Below, piece by piece: positions 32,740-45,500 of a stretch of DNA of 64,000 bases (position 1 is its first letter; each line of letters opens with the position of its first letter). The translations under genes and the position numbers were made by a program. This stretch comes from Euclidia mi (taxonomy: Eukaryota > Arthropoda > Insecta > Lepidoptera > Erebidae), in NCBI GenBank assembly GCA_944739405.2, contig OX123200.2:10184761-10248760 (forward strand), given 5' to 3'. Under the pieces are notes generated by a model, which ran no database searches, had not been told where the DNA came from, and was given only the letters and a program-made list of their open reading frames with translations.

Positions 32740-33845
32740 ACATATAATTACAATAATTATGCAGCATCTTAGTTTGCTGTTGCAATGTTGCCACTATCAT
32801 TTTGCTATACAAACGTGTAAGGGAATACATAGAGATGATCATTTTCGAATGTGTGTCTCTTAGCTCTAAGACTAGTAAAGTAACTGTAAATTCTTTCACC
32901 CGCAATACCCTCAGTACATCCGTGAACATGGCGCTTGCAACAGTGCCGAAATATCGGTTACTCTAAACAAAGGTACGTGGTATATATCCCGAAAGACGAT
33001 TTAAAATAAGTTTATATGAGCACGAAAGTTTAAATGCCTAACTGTAATGGCTTTGACAAGCAATTCTGTAACATTATTTACAGGAAATAGTAGGTATTTT
33101 TAATAGGATCGGCCTTTTTAAATATTAAAGCTGTTGGTTGTTTCGTTGCAGTTTTATCGTTTATTTTAGTATTTCCATAAAGCTGCTAAATGTGGTTTTA
33201 TAATTCTGATTTTCAGATGTTAATCATATACTTATCCTTATCTTTTTTAGGTTGTTTTATACTAGACGAGTTATTCTAAAATAAACGTTAACTTAATTGG
33301 AATCAAATAAAGTAATTAAATTTTGAATAACCTAGTTTTATACCTATACAACATTCGCAAAAACAAAAGCATTGCTTACTTTCAAACATTTTGTTTGTTC
33401 AATTTAAGTGTAACCCAAAAACAGGCACGTAAAATTTCGTAAAATAATTTATAACAAAGTTGAATAATGTTCTTTTGAAGTTTAAGTATAAGTAAGTTTA
33501 GAATAGAAACATTTTATTTTAGTAAGTAGATTATGAAATATTGTCAAAGTTGACTTTATGTTTAATAGGATTCGTAGGAATAAATACTTTGTTTTTCGTA
33601 TCTATATTTTCCTTTGATAATACCTATGGCGCAGTTCACCCTTCTGCTCCTTCTGCTGTACTGCTGTACAAAACGATAGCGCAATCTCTTTGGACTCGCG
33701 TATGTCTGCCATATTTTGTAGGTACGTGTACCTGCCTCTAAGATAATTGAAAGATACCGCGTAGTCTTTAGTGCGTAGGCCGAAGTTTTTTGCCACCGTT
33801 GCTACCAGACCGGTTACTTTTGGAAGTCCAGGTCTATCATAATCT
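32740..33845. other. No gene or repeat recognised
   Basis: AT-rich. Small opposing frames at 33541-33796 overlap and have no support. Confidence 0.4.
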
Positions 33846-33960
33846 TACAGTCATCATCACCATCACCTTAGAGTAATGCCTAATATGTCCAAGACATTTC
33901 CTTTGGAGCCCGGTGCTTTTTATATCAACCAGCTGAATATTAGCTTTTCTACAGTGTGAT
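33846..33960 (-). repeat. Repeat G copy, decayed
   Basis: CATCATCACCATCACC, TTTCCTTTGGAGCCCGG and ATTAGCTTTTCTACAGTG match the antisense form of repeat G. Confidence 0.4.
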
Positions 33961-36419
33961 GCCTACCAGCCACTCAAATGCAAGGCCTTTTTATGGTTTA
34001 GATGAGTATCAGGATTTTGGAAACTACTTAATCCACATTAAATCTTTTACTAGTCTGCCTGACATCCGGGACCCACGGCACCTGCTTGGCGAGGCGTGGA
34101 GAGATGCAAAAGCAAAATATATAGCTATCTCTTTCGGTTGTAAAGGTCAGACGTCAGTGCCTCTGTGGCAAAGGTTATATTTTGTTATTTTAGTTATACT
34201 TGTCAACGGAAACAAGGCTCTAAGGCGAAAGCCTTGGGTGTAACCGGATAAAAACATATTTATCTATATATTTGTCCAAATATTGCAAGCAGTTATTTCA
34301 TTTGTCTCTTTCTATTAGCTACCAATGTGTACATTTAATTACGTGATGTATTGTTTGTGTAACGGGTCCCTAGTTACGTGCGTATGTCAATAGTGTTTCG
34401 ATGTGGACGTAGGTAGACATGATTGTGTCTATGACGGCTCTTTTGCGACTATACAGCCTAGCAAATTAGTTAGATACGACCCATCTGCGTCTTGTAATTC
34501 GACTACTGTTTGCCTCGTTAGGTTAGGTTAATCATAATATTATGGTCTCCGTTTTAGAATTTTTTAGGTTTACATACTGAATCTATTTTATACACTGACT
34601 AACATTGTTTCTTATTTTATTTATTTAATAATATTATGTACACAGAGCGTAGATATAATGCCTTAGGCATTCTCTCCGAGTCTACCTTTGAGTGCAGAGA
34701 TTCATATTACGTAATTTAAAGACCGCAAATGTGTAAAAACATCGTTAAACCTATTCACATAACATGGCTTAATAAACCAAATAGTCACCTGAACTTACCA
34801 AATATTACTTGTAATATGATTCATCTGCCTTGTAAGGCAGATGAAAACATACGGCAGCACCTGCATTTTCGATTGAAATCCTGTGAATAATGTTCCACCC
34901 AGCTACGCTACACAGAGTAAAGCTTAATACACAGCGGCGAGTAACAAAGGCGTGATGTTTCGTTCCGACGTTCCATTCGTGTACACTCAACGTTACGGCA
35001 TAAACATACGGCTCGATTTTGTGTCTGATTTATCGGGACAATATACAGTGTGGTCAATTATATTATTCTAGTTCACAGTGCTGAATTTGGTCGTAGAATG
35101 TAATTTTGTTTTATTTGTACATACCGTATTTGTACCGGTGGATAGTTGTAAGGATTTCAACATCGATTTATAAAGTAATGACGTTTTTTTATGTGCTAGA
35201 ACATTCTGAGTACTATCGCTTTTAAGCTACATATCCGCAGACGAAAATTGTTGACTTATAAAATATATTAACCATGTTTTAGATTGGATAATGTGATCTT
35301 AAATAATTCATAATAAAATGTAAAGGGATTTTTTGTAATTATGAAATAATAAACTTAGTTTACTGCTTAGATAATATATTATATTTAATTAAACATAAGC
35401 TACAAGTATACGTACGTAAATTAATTATAATATTTGTAAAATAATTTTATTAAATGACTCACTTGCTTCCATTTGTGATCCAACGATCGTCAGTTAGGTT
35501 TAACCAGCGGCGCTATGTGCGCCATATTCCGCAAACGAGCAGGTTAGTTGCGGTATTCAAATTATAATTTAAAATAATAGTCATCATAAAAAAAACTTAG
35601 TTATCATAAAAAGTTTCACTTTACAGTTCACAAGGTCTTTTTAATAGCATTTCAATCACACCACCAAACCAAATTATAGATACAAGAACTAAAACCAAGG
35701 AAATCAACAATCTAAACTTTGGCGATTTGTATACTTATATCATATCCATTTTTCAACGGTACATGTAACTGAGGTATTTAAACCTCAAATAACAGTTTAG
35801 TAAATAAAATATAAATACACGATTGAGACGTGTTAAATAAACTATCAGGTTTCAGGCAGATAAGGCGCTAAATTGGCAATATCAATCCTTCTCTCCGTCC
35901 GACAGATTGGGTAAAATATCCCGCCGTATACGATGAGCTTTTACTACTCGGAAATTGGATGTATTTCATCATAATATTTCATTTTGATATTATAAAGGAT
36001 GATGTTTTGTTGTGCCTGTCAGAGTTTCGAACACAAACGGATTATCGTATTGCACGTACAATTTTCTATTTCGTATTGTTTTGATGTCAAAATTGTTTCT
36101 GTTTGTTAAATATACACGTGGAATAGGGGATTCTTTTTGTTTCAAATATTTGGCTCGTGTTTATTTGTCATTGTGGTTTGATCGATTTTTAAATGTTGGT
36201 GCGCTTTTGTATGGATGTGTATTTGGTTGTTTTTCATTTGAATTTAATTACGATAGATACACTGTTGTATTGTTCAATTCGCTATCGGTACTATAATCAG
36301 TCTATTAAGTATTTTGTGTAGTATTAAGAAGAGCCTGGGGTCTACATTACAATCTAATCAGATTTGACAAAATATTAATTAGGTCTTACACGAGGCGACT
36401 GTTGTTTGACCTCCGCGAC
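33961..36419. other. No gene recognised; one small hairpin
   Basis: Long anonymous stretch. A perfect 12-bp inverted repeat with a 2-nt loop lies at 34820-34845 (TTCATCTGCCTT / AAGGCAGATGAA). A 95-aa frame at 33956-34243 has no family resemblance. Confidence 0.45.
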
Positions 36420-36550
36420 ACTCTACTCCTCTTCTCAGCGTTATCCCAGTTACAACCAGAGGTCCACTTACTAGTCTAACCAGATTTTACTGGATATTAG
36501 CTTTTACACAGAGCGACTACCTGTCTGACCTCCGTAACCCAAAGGGAAAG
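36420..36550 (-). repeat. Repeat G copy
   Basis: CAGCGTTATCCCAGTTACAA, GGTCCACTTACTAGTC, TTTTACACAGAGCGACTACC, CTGACCTCCGTAACCC in antisense form. Confidence 0.6.
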
Positions 36551-36568
36551 CGATTTTCAATGCATCAA

Positions 36569-36602
36569 TAAGCTGACACTAGTCTAAACTAGTGTCAGCT
36601 TA
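36569..36602. repeat. Perfect inverted repeat, 15-bp arms, 4-nt loop
   Basis: TAAGCTGACACTAGT and ACTAGTGTCAGCTTA flank CTAA, at the end of the repeat G copy. Confidence 0.92.
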
Positions 36603-36689
36603 CTCAGAAACTGAATATAGGTATGCATATCGCTGGGTTTCTCTTCGTAATGCCTGTTGAAGATCTTTATGACATCTGGGACCGATGTC

Positions 36690-37035
36690 TGAACGTGTTC
36701 TTCGAGAAAAGTCAGCTGAGCGTGTTGTGAGTTTGAACCCAATAACCTTTGCATCATCATCAGCCTTTAACAGTTCACAGCTGGACTAGGCCTCTCCTTT
36801 GAAAGGAGGAATTGGCCTACTATACCACGCTGGCCAAACGGGTTGATATAGGGTTTATAACAAGTTTTCCTTCTCTTACAGTGCTGTTCTATGCATAATA
36901 TGCTGCCTCTGTCGGCTCTTACGACACCCATGGGATGATATGGGGTGGTGACAATCCGTATTCTTAATTCGTCACCACACGGACGCGGAACCTTTGCATA
37001 ACAGTGTTTTAATATTCTCACTAAGCGTTCGCTGT
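36690..37035 (-). mobile_element. SINE-C, antisense, with extra head fragment
   Basis: 36752-37035 reads on the minus strand: head with TTAGTGAGAATATTAAAAC and GCAAAGGTTCC, CCGTGTGGTGACG, CCCATGGGTGTCGTAAGAGC, ACCCGTTTGGCCAGCG, GAGGCCTAGTCCAGCTGTG, GGCTGATGATGATG. 36690-36751 looks like a second head (GCAAAGGTTATTGGGTTC). Confidence 0.75.
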
Positions 37036-37145
37036 AATCCTCCTCCTCCTCCTCCTTTTAACGTTATCCCAGTTTCAACCTGGGGTCCGCTCACTAGTTT
37101 AACCGGATTTGGCGGAATATTGGCTTTTCCACAGAGCGACTGTAA
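37030..37145 (-). repeat. Repeat G copy with CTC microsatellite
   Basis: A CTCCTCCTCC run, AACGTTATCCCAGTTTCAAC, TGGGGTCCGCTCACTAG and GGCTTTTCCACAGAGCG. Confidence 0.6.
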
Positions 37146-37296
37146 TATGGACTATACAAAGAATGAAATGAATTAAAAACTCATTTCAAAATATGTGACT
37201 GACTTTTAATCATGAAACATGAAATCCCATTAGTCTATTAATTTAATTGGCCATTAGATTATCGATAAGATAGGCAGTGCACGTAACGGTACTTAA

Positions 37297-38460
37297 TCTT
37301 AATATATAAAATCCTTGCGTTACTGACTGACTGACAGACACGCTACAGCCGAAACTACTGGTCACAAGAAGATGAAATTTAGCATGTATGTACCTCGAGG
37401 AGTGTAGGGTAGCACTAAGAGAGGATTTTTACAAATTCCACCCCTAACGGGGTAAAACTGGGGGTCAAAGTGTGTATGAAATTTTTTATTCCTTCAATGG
37501 ATTGACTCCAAACTTTGTATATTAGTTCCTCAAACGACGATAGTGAACACTAATAATTATTTTTCTGGAAATTCCTCCCCTAAGGGGGTAAGATAGGGGT
37601 TCAAAGTTTGTATGTAACTTTTTATCTCTCTAATGGATTGACTTCAAACTTTGTATATTGGTTCCTTAAACGACGACAGTGAACACTAAGAATTTGTTTT
37701 TATAAAAATTCCGTCCCTCAGGGGGTAAGATAGGGGTTAAAATGTGTTACTTATTATTCCTTCAGTGAATTGACTTTAAACTTTGTATATTGGTTCCTCA
37801 AACGATGATAGTGAACACTAAGAATTAGTTTTTTTTTAAATTACTACCCTCAGGGAGTAAGATAGGGGATCAAAGTTTGTATGTAACTTTTTATTTCTGT
37901 AATGGATTGACTTCAAACTTTGTATATTGGTTCCTCAAACGACGATAATGAACACTAAGGATTTGTTTTTTGAAAATTTCTAGCCTCAGGGGGTAAGATA
38001 GGGGTTCAAAGTGTGTATTAAACGAAACTTATTATTCCTTCTGTGAATTGACTTCAAACTTTGTATATTGGTTTCTCTAATGACCTTAGTAAACATTAAG
38101 AAAATCTTTTTGGGAATTTCCTATCCTAAAGGGTTAAAAAGGGGAGTCGGAATTTGTATGAAACCTTTTTACTCCTTCATTGGATTAACTTCAAACTTTG
38201 TATATAGGTTCCTCAAATGACGTTAGTGAACACTAAGAAAGGAGTTTTTGAACTCACTTCCCTATTAAGACAGGGTCTCCTATTTAGAATTAAGAAAGGG
38301 TGTCCCATTTTGTAATATAAAATGAACTTCAATAGATTCACTTGAAACTTTGTATATCGGTTCCTCAAGTGACGTTAGTGAATTCACCACTAAAACGGGG
38401 AGTTCAAAAAGGGGTCCCAGTTTGTATGAAACTTTTAATTCCTTCACTTGATTTTTTTTA
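37297..38460 (+). mobile_element. Helitron-like element with internal about 140-bp repeats
   Basis: The 5' end TCTTAATATATAAAATCC is identical to 3540 and follows A. From about 37440 a unit of 130-155 bp repeats about seven times; the anchor AAACTTTGTATAT lies near 37510, 37648, 37777, 37917, 38056, 38192 and 38345. Each unit also has GTTCCTCAAACGACG, GTGAACACTAAG and GGGGGTAAGATAGGGGTT. No clear CTAG end is seen before 38460. Confidence 0.75.
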
Positions 38461-38812
38461 TCCTCCCTGATAGGCATTTAATTTTCATTAATTTACATTT
38501 ATGCGGCTAGCTCTCATCTAAGCGCTCTTCATCTTCACTAACTAAAATGTGGGATGATTCTTTATACGAGCAATAGAAGCCAAAATACTTAGAATCGTTA
38601 TTTTGCTATTTTTATTTATTTTTAAACAGGTAAGCACATTTTATCAGTTATCTGCTTTGTCCAACTGCTGAACAAGTCTTCTCTCATGTCTTTAACCTGA
38701 AATACTAAGAAAGGGTTATTGAACTTGGATAATTTATTTTACATTTTTTTACAATATCGCTGAGATTTACACATATATACTGCTACGGAATCCTTGACTC
38801 ATTTAATTTAAA
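38461..38812. other. No gene recognised
   Basis: AT-rich spacer between Helitron-like segments. Confidence 0.4.
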
Positions 38813-38950
38813 CTAGCTTTTGCAAGCAGCTACGCCTAAATTAAATTTTCATAGTTTGCTCGAGAGTTTTCATGAACCATTAGTAAAATACACATCTAAA
38901 TCGATTCAGCCATTTTTAAAATTACCCTGAATAAATAGACAGACAGAAAA
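38813..38950 (-). mobile_element. Helitron-like 3' end, antisense
   Basis: CTAG at 38813-38816, then CTTTTGCAAGCAGCTACGCC; further right ATCGATTCAGCCATTTTTAA and a GACAGACAG repeat. Confidence 0.55.
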
Positions 38951-39049
38951 ACAATCTAAATAAATCATTGGGGTACTGGAAACGGGTTAGCAACAATATG
39001 CAATACAGGTATTTTGAGATTACAGACAGTTTGTTTATTATTTTTTTTA

Positions 39050-39277
39050 TAGTCTCACGCCTGTATCCCCGAAGGGGTAGGCAGAGGTATAATATTACAC
39101 CCACATTTTGCCATGTTGCATATTGGGTCCCACGTAATAGGGGGCGGACTGGCAGACTCCGTGCTGCTACTGAGAATTCAGAAAAACTCAGTAATACATT
39201 TGCCCGACCCGGGAAACGAACCCGAGACCTCGCGTTTATCAGACGCATACGCTATCCACTGTACCACGGAGGCAGTC
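39050..39277 (-). mobile_element. SINE-B, full length, antisense
   Basis: Left to right: ACTCACGCCT complement, CCCCGAAGGGGTAGGCAGAG, TATTACACCCACATTTTGCC, GGGTCCCACGTAATAGG, TCCGTGCTGCTACTGAG, CGACCCGGGAAACGAACCCG (B box complement) and the tRNA-like end CCACGGAGGCAGTC. Confidence 0.88.
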
Positions 39278-39302
39278 AAATATTATTTATTTGTATAATC
39301 TG

Positions 39303-39972
39303 TCTGTATATAAAATCCTTGCGTTACTGATTGACTGACACATGCTACAGCCGAAACAACATGTATGAATGTGTGCATGAAGTTGAAATTTAGCATGTAT
39401 GTTCCTTGAGGTGTGGGGCACACTAAGAGAGGCTTTTGGAAGTTCATAACCTAAAGAGGTTAAACTGGTTGTCAGAATTTGTATGAAACTTTTTATTCCC
39501 TCAATGGATTAACTTCAAACTTTGTATACCTATTGGTTCCTCAAATGAAGTTAGTGAACACTAAGAAAGTCTTTTTGGTAATACTTATCCTAAGTGGATA
39601 AAAAGGGGAATCATAATTTGCATAGAACCTTTTATGCCTTCAAGGGATTAACTTCATACTTTGTTTATTGGATCCGCAAATGACGTTGCCGAACACAAAG
39701 ACATTTATTTTGGAAATTTCCCCCTTAGAGGGTGGAAAAGGGATTCAGAGTTTGTGTAAAAACTTTTATTATTTCAATGGAATCACTTCAATCTGTGTAT
39801 ATAAAATCTTTTCGTTACTGACTGACAGACACATTACAGCCGAAATTACTGGGCGCAAGAAGGTTAAATTTAGCATGTATGTTGATATGTTCCTTGAGGA
39901 GGGTAGAGGTGTTTGTACAAAATATTTTATCTAATCGTAATTTACGCGTGCGAAGCAGCGGGCAAAAGCTAG
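39303..39972 (+). mobile_element. Helitron-like tandem segments with CTAG end
   Basis: A second start-like sequence (TATATAAAATCCTTGCG at 39307) and a third (TATATAAAATCTTTTCG at about 39800), with two more about 140-bp units between them. The right end GCGAAGCAGCGGGCAAAAG then CTAG (39969-39972) before T is a Helitron-type terminus. Confidence 0.7.
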
Positions 39973-40359
39973 TCGGTAATAAATCGATATTCTATTGTTG
40001 CTAATAACTTATGTGGCCATCCTTATCTGAATTAATTATATTATAAAGCCGGAGAATTGGTACGTTTGAACGTGTCTATCTTGTAAACTACACGGTCTAA
40101 TTCGATCATTATTAATTTGATTACAAATAGGTCATCTGTTGAGTCTGTCGATTTACACATACGATTTCTTCTTGACTGCTTTGATCCTTGTAACGGACTT
40201 TGGTACAAACGTTTTTATCACTACTCTTTACTAAACTGCACACATTTCGATCCATTTATTTAGCTGAGTAAGCATAAAAGACACACAGACAATTCTCTCT
40301 TATTTATTAGGCGTTTGGGCAGTAACGTATTTAGCTACTTGATGGTTTACATCTAATCT

Positions 40360-40550
40360 AATGTAATCTAATAAAGCTGAAGAGTTTGTTGGTTTGCTTG
40401 AACGCGACGATCTCAGGAACTACTGGCTCGATTTGAAAAAATCTTTCAATGTTAGATAATAGCCCATTTATCAAGGACGGCTATGGGCTATGTAACATCA
40501 CGCTAAGAGCTACGGTAGCAGTGCAGTAGCCTTAAATAATGGGTGTAAGC
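40360..40550 (+). mobile_element. Helitron-like short element
   Basis: Plus-strand relative of 17951-18160: AAAGCTGAAGAGTTTGTTGG, TGAACGCGACGATCTCAGG, AACTACTGGCTCGATTTG and a GGGCTATGTAACATCACGC block. Confidence 0.6.
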
Positions 40551-40582
40551 GCGGTTTCATCTAGTAGAGATACTATGTACTG

Positions 40583-40631
40583 TGTGTCTGTCGGATTCTC
40601 GGCTTATAAAGCCGCGTATCAGACAGACACA
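40583..40631. repeat. Imperfect inverted repeat, 23-bp arms, 3-nt loop
   Basis: Arms 40583-40605 and 40609-40631 match at 20 of 23; the loop is ATA. An overlapping 68-aa frame (40539-40745) is not supported as a gene. Confidence 0.85.
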
Positions 40632-40784
40632 ATCCCACACACAGTTGGTAATAAAGACAAAGTTAGAACTCTTTCAATTCAATTGGAAATTAACGGCGTA
40701 CCCATTCGACCTGAAAATGTTTTGGTAGGTAGGTTGCAAAGGTAGAACATTACTGAAGTTTATTTACTAACTCAGTATACTCGG

Positions 40785-41035
40785 TATACATTCCGTGTGG
40801 TGACGGATTAAGAATACGGAATGTCACCACGTCATATCATCCCATGGGTATCGTAAGACCCGACAGAAGGAGCATATTATGCAAAGAACAGCACTGTAGG
40901 AGAAGAAAAACTTGATACAAACCCTATACCAACCCGTTTGGTCAGCGTGGGCCAATTATAGTAGGCCGATTCCTCATTTCAAAGGAGAGGCCTGGTCCAG
41001 CAATGGACTGTTAAAGGCTGATGATAATGATACTC
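40785..41035 (+). mobile_element. SINE-C copy
   Basis: CCGTGTGGTGACGGATTAAG, CCCATGGGTATCGTAAGACC, ATACCAACCCGTTTGGTCAG, AAGGAGAGGCCTGGTCCAGC, then AGGCTGATGATAATGA. The tail resembles the RTE 3' end. Confidence 0.8.
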
Positions 41036-41373
41036 ACGGTTAGTTATACAAGCGTCTGGCATGACCACAGTGGGCTTTGTACACTGTGTGTATTATCTGA
41101 TATAATATATACCACTGTACTAAAAAACCGTATCATCTTGTTTTTTTAATCCTCGACCACAATTTATTGTTCTATGGTGGACTCAGCTTTTTTGTTGCAC
41201 TACAAATTTTGTTTCTACAATGTTAACCACTCTCGAATGGAAAACGTAATTGAAACCAACACCGCCAGTAAATCATTATAAAACATTGGTACACTAAATA
41301 CATATCATCCCTCGTAGTAAATCAACTAAAAAGTACAAAAAAAAGAGTAACAACTTAAAATCAACTAAAAAGG

Positions 41374-41630
41374 ACTGCCTCCGTGGTCCAGTGGGTAGCG
41401 TATGCTACTGCTGATCGGAGGTCCCGGGTTCGATTCCCGGGTCGGGCAAAATTGTTACTGGGTTTTTCCGAATTCTCAGTAGCAGCACGGAGTCTGGTAA
41501 TGTGCCCGGTAACGGCCATAGGCTCGCCCCCTATTACATGGGACCAAAAATTGATGACGAAATGTGGGTGTAATATTACACCTCTGCCTACCCCTTCGGG
41601 GATACAGGCGTGAGTCTATAAATAAAAAAA
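41374..41630 (+). mobile_element. SINE-B, full length
   Basis: tRNA-like head: A box TGGTCCAGTGGGTAGCG, B box GGGTTCGATTCCCGG. Then CTCAGTAGCAGCACGGAGTC, a TGCCCGGTAACGGCCATAGG block, GTGTAATATTACACCTC, TGCCTACCCCTTCGGGG, AGGCGTGAGTC and an A-rich end. This is the best-preserved sense copy of the family. Confidence 0.92.
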
Positions 41631-41639
41631 AAGAGTATA

Positions 41640-42507
41640 CTAGTTGTACAACTATCGGTTCATAGCATTATGCTAAAATATTCTGGAAAATCTGTTCATG
41701 CACCAATGTCAGTTATTTTTTCAATGTTTTGTTGTTTTCAATGTTAATCCATGTGTTAGTTTAAAAAAAAACAGAGCTCTGAATAGGTATTTTCTCATAA
41801 AATAAATATTCTTGGTTCTATAAATTGAATAACGCGTAGTTGCCCAATACATATTTGTATTGAACTGCAGTTCATAACGTTACATTCATGATAAAAATGA
41901 TTAGAGAATTCACTGAAATAAAAGTCAAGCGGCTTGGATAAAAAATAACTATTAAAAAAATATGAGTGAGTTAAAAATATTAAAATAACGCATACACTAG
42001 GAAAACCACTGTTAGATACGGAACAAGGACAAGGACAACATTTTTTATCCCGGGAAACAAACCCACAGTATAAGACACAGTATGACAGCAAGACAATCAC
42101 TAAAAGCCATTGACATATATATTTAAATCAATGCTAAAAGCACAGTATCATCTATACAGCTATCTACTAAAGTTTAATAAAAACCCAAAAGTCAAGCGAC
42201 CTCATCATTATCAGCCGGCTATCCGCCGCGGACATAGTCCTCTCAAATGGCACATCAGTGAGGTCAATGTTCGGCTTTGCGTCAATTGTCACTCCTCCTA
42301 GCAATACTACAATAAGATATGAATGAGCCCATATCGCGTTGCCGCTTGTTTCTGACATCCAAACTTGTGCTGACATAAAGGTCTGAGAAGACCAATAAAC
42401 TGTTACACAAAAGTCTGGAGTTTGGAACGAACCTGTGGCGTTTCAATGTATACGCCTAAAATGTTCTTTGCTGTTACGGTGCAAGCAGTATTGAAAATTG
42501 CAATGAT
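41640..42507. other. No gene recognised
   Basis: AT-rich sequence up to the target duplication of the RTE element. Confidence 0.4.
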
Positions 42508-42520
42508 AAGCAATTTCTAG

Positions 42521-45500
42521 AATCTCTGGAAGGAAATCCCGAGATGCTAGATGGGCAGCAGCGTCCAGCACTAAGAACTTCCGCTACTGCGATCGCCAAT
42601 ACGCCTGCCAAGCGTGGCGATTATGGCATATCCCCCCAATTATGAATCACACCATTAAAAACCGGCCCCTAGTCCCCGGTCCCCGCTAGTCCTGGTTATG
42701 GTAGCGGCCATGGTAACGGCGGGGCAAGGGGTGCGAAGAATCTCCGGAAGAGATCGGGCTACCACCACCAACGACAATTGGCCCTGGCAACACTGAACAC
42801 GCGCACACTGCGGACCGACGAGAAGATTGTCGAGCTTGAAGAAGAATTGAGCAAGTTGCGATGGGATATCATAGGCCTATCTGAAGTCCAAAGACAGGGG
42901 GAGAACTCGATAGTTCTCAATTCCGGTAACTTGCTCTTCTACCGGGAGGGCGACCAACAGTCCCAAGGTGGTGTCGGGTTCATCGTCCACAAATCTCTCG
43001 TGACCAACGTGGTAAATATCGGGAGTGTGTCGAGCAGGGTAGCGTACCTTATACTCAGAATATCCAAGCGGTATTCGCTGAAGGTCATACAGGTATACGC
43101 TCCGACCTCGTCGCACCCCGATGAGGAGGTGGAAGCCATGTACGAGGACATATCTCGGGCTATACATGGCTACAAAACCCATTACACCGTGGTCATGGGA
43201 GATTTTAACGCGAAACTGGGCAAACGCGACGGTGATGAGCTGAGAGTGGGGCAATTTGGTTATGGGCATCGGGATTCCCGGGGTCACTTGCTGGCTAGCT
43301 TTATGGAGAAGGAAGGAGTCTATATGATGAACTCCTTCTTTAAGAAGCGAGAATGCCGCAAGTGGACCTGGGCAAGTCCAGACGGTGCAACCAAAAATGA
43401 GATCGACTTTATCATGTCGACGAAGAGGCAGATATTCAATGATGTCTCCGTGATCAATTCACTTAAAGTGGGGAGCGATCACCGAATGGTAAGAGGCACA
43501 TTGAATATCTGTACAAGCCTCGAACGGTCGAGGTTGATAAAGTCCACGCTCCGACCGGCACCGGTTCATATCCAAAACCCCGAGAGCTTTCAGCTCGACC
43601 TCAAGAACCGTTTCGAATGCCTGGGTGAATGCGTAGATGTGGACGTGTACAGTAACGGGTTCGTGGATGCTGTCCATACAACAGGGGCTAAATTCTTTAA
43701 GCCCCAGAAAAGCCAGAGAACCAAAAAGATCTCGGGTCCGACCCTCGAGCTGTTAGAGGAAAGGTGCAAGATGGTTCTGCTATCCTCCGACGACATGCCG
43801 AAATATCGGCACCTCAACAGACAGATCTCTAAGTCTCTGACTCGCGATCTCCGCCAATACAACACAAAATGTGTTCGTGAGGCGATCGAGCAGAATAAGG
43901 GATCCAAAGTGTTCCAGAGGGATCTGTCTGTTGGGCAGAGTCAGCTGACAAAGCTGAAGACGGAGGATGGCAGAATCGTATCGTCCAAGCCTGAGCTCTT
44001 GGAGGAGATCGAAAGGTTCTATGGACAGCTATACACGACAACGCAACAACCCGCAAGCACTCCAGCGTCAGACCCTAGAGCTGGATTGACCCGACACTAT
44101 ACCGAAGATATCCCGGACGTCAGCATGCACGAGATTAGTGTGGCTCTCAAACAGCTTAATAACAACAAGGCGCCGGGTGATGACGGAATTACGAGTGAGC
44201 TTCTGAAGGCCGGCGGTGCACCCGCTAGAGAAGCCCTCCGGAAGCTATTTAATTCCGTCATTCTCGAGGGTAAAACGCCACAGGCGTGGCAAAGAGGTGT
44301 GGTGGTGCTTTTCTTTAAGAAAGGGGATAAAACCCTCTTGAAGAACTACAGACCCATCACACTTCTGAGCCACGTCTACAAGCTGTTTTCGAGGGTCATC
44401 ACGAATCGTCTCGAGAGCAAGCTAGACGACTTCCAGCCTCCCGAACAAGCCGGTTTCCGTAAAGGCTATAGTACCATAGACCACATACATACGCTGCGGC
44501 AGGTTATACAGAAGTCCGAGGAGTAAAACCAGCCCCTATGCTTGGCGTTTGTGGACTATGAGAAAGCCTTCGATTCGATCGAAACCTGGGCGGTGCTACA
44601 GTCTCTCCAACGGTGCCGGATTGACTACCGATATATCGAAGTGCTGAAGTGTTTGTATGAAAACGCCACTATGTCAGTCCGCCTCCAGGACCAGAGTTCG
44701 AAACCTATTCAACTCCAGCGAGGGGTGAGACAGGGGGATGTCATATCCCCGAAACTGTTTACCACTGCGCTGGAGGATATTTTCAAGCTTCTGGACTGGA
44801 ATGGACTCGGCATCAACATCAACGGCGAGTACATCACTCACCTTCGATTCGCAGACGATATCGCAGTCATGGCTGAGACCATGGAAGACCTAGGCACAAT
44901 GCTCGATGGCCTCTGTAGAGTCTCCCAACAAGTAGGTCTTAAGATGAACATGGACAAGACGAAAATCATGTCGAACGTCCATGTTGTACCTGCTCCTATT
45001 CAGGTTGGGAACTCTACGCTCGAAGTTGTCGACAAGTATATCTACCTGGGAAAAGTAGTCCAATTAGGTAGGTCCAACTTCGAGAAGGAGGTCAATCGTC
45101 GAATCCAACTCGGTTGGGCAGCGTTCGGGAAGCTACGACATATCTTCTCGTCCGATATCCCGCAGTGTCTCAAGACGAAAGTCTTTGACCAGTGTGTGTT
45201 GCCAGTGATGACTTACGGATCAGAGACGTGGTCGCTCACTATGGGCCTTATCAGAAGGCTCAAGGTCACTCAGAGGGCGATGGAGAGAGCTATGCTTGGA
45301 GTTTCCCTGCGAGATCGAATCAGAAATGAGGAGATCCGCAGTAGAACCAAAGTTGCCGACATAGCTCTCCGGATAGCCAAGCTGAAGTGGCAGTGGGCAG
45401 GGCACATAGCTCGAAGAACCGATGGCCGTTGGGGCAGAAAGGTTCTGGAGTGGCGGCCACGTACCGGACGACGCAGCAGAGGTAGGCCCCCCGCAAGGTG

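Noticed and set aside
33956..34243. 95-residue open frame
   Set aside because: Starts in a decayed repeat G copy, has no recognisable motif, and lacks convincing start or exon signals.
37297..39972. CRISPR array or satellite
   Set aside because: The units are about 140 bp, imperfect, without unique spacers, and lie inside a eukaryotic Helitron-like element.
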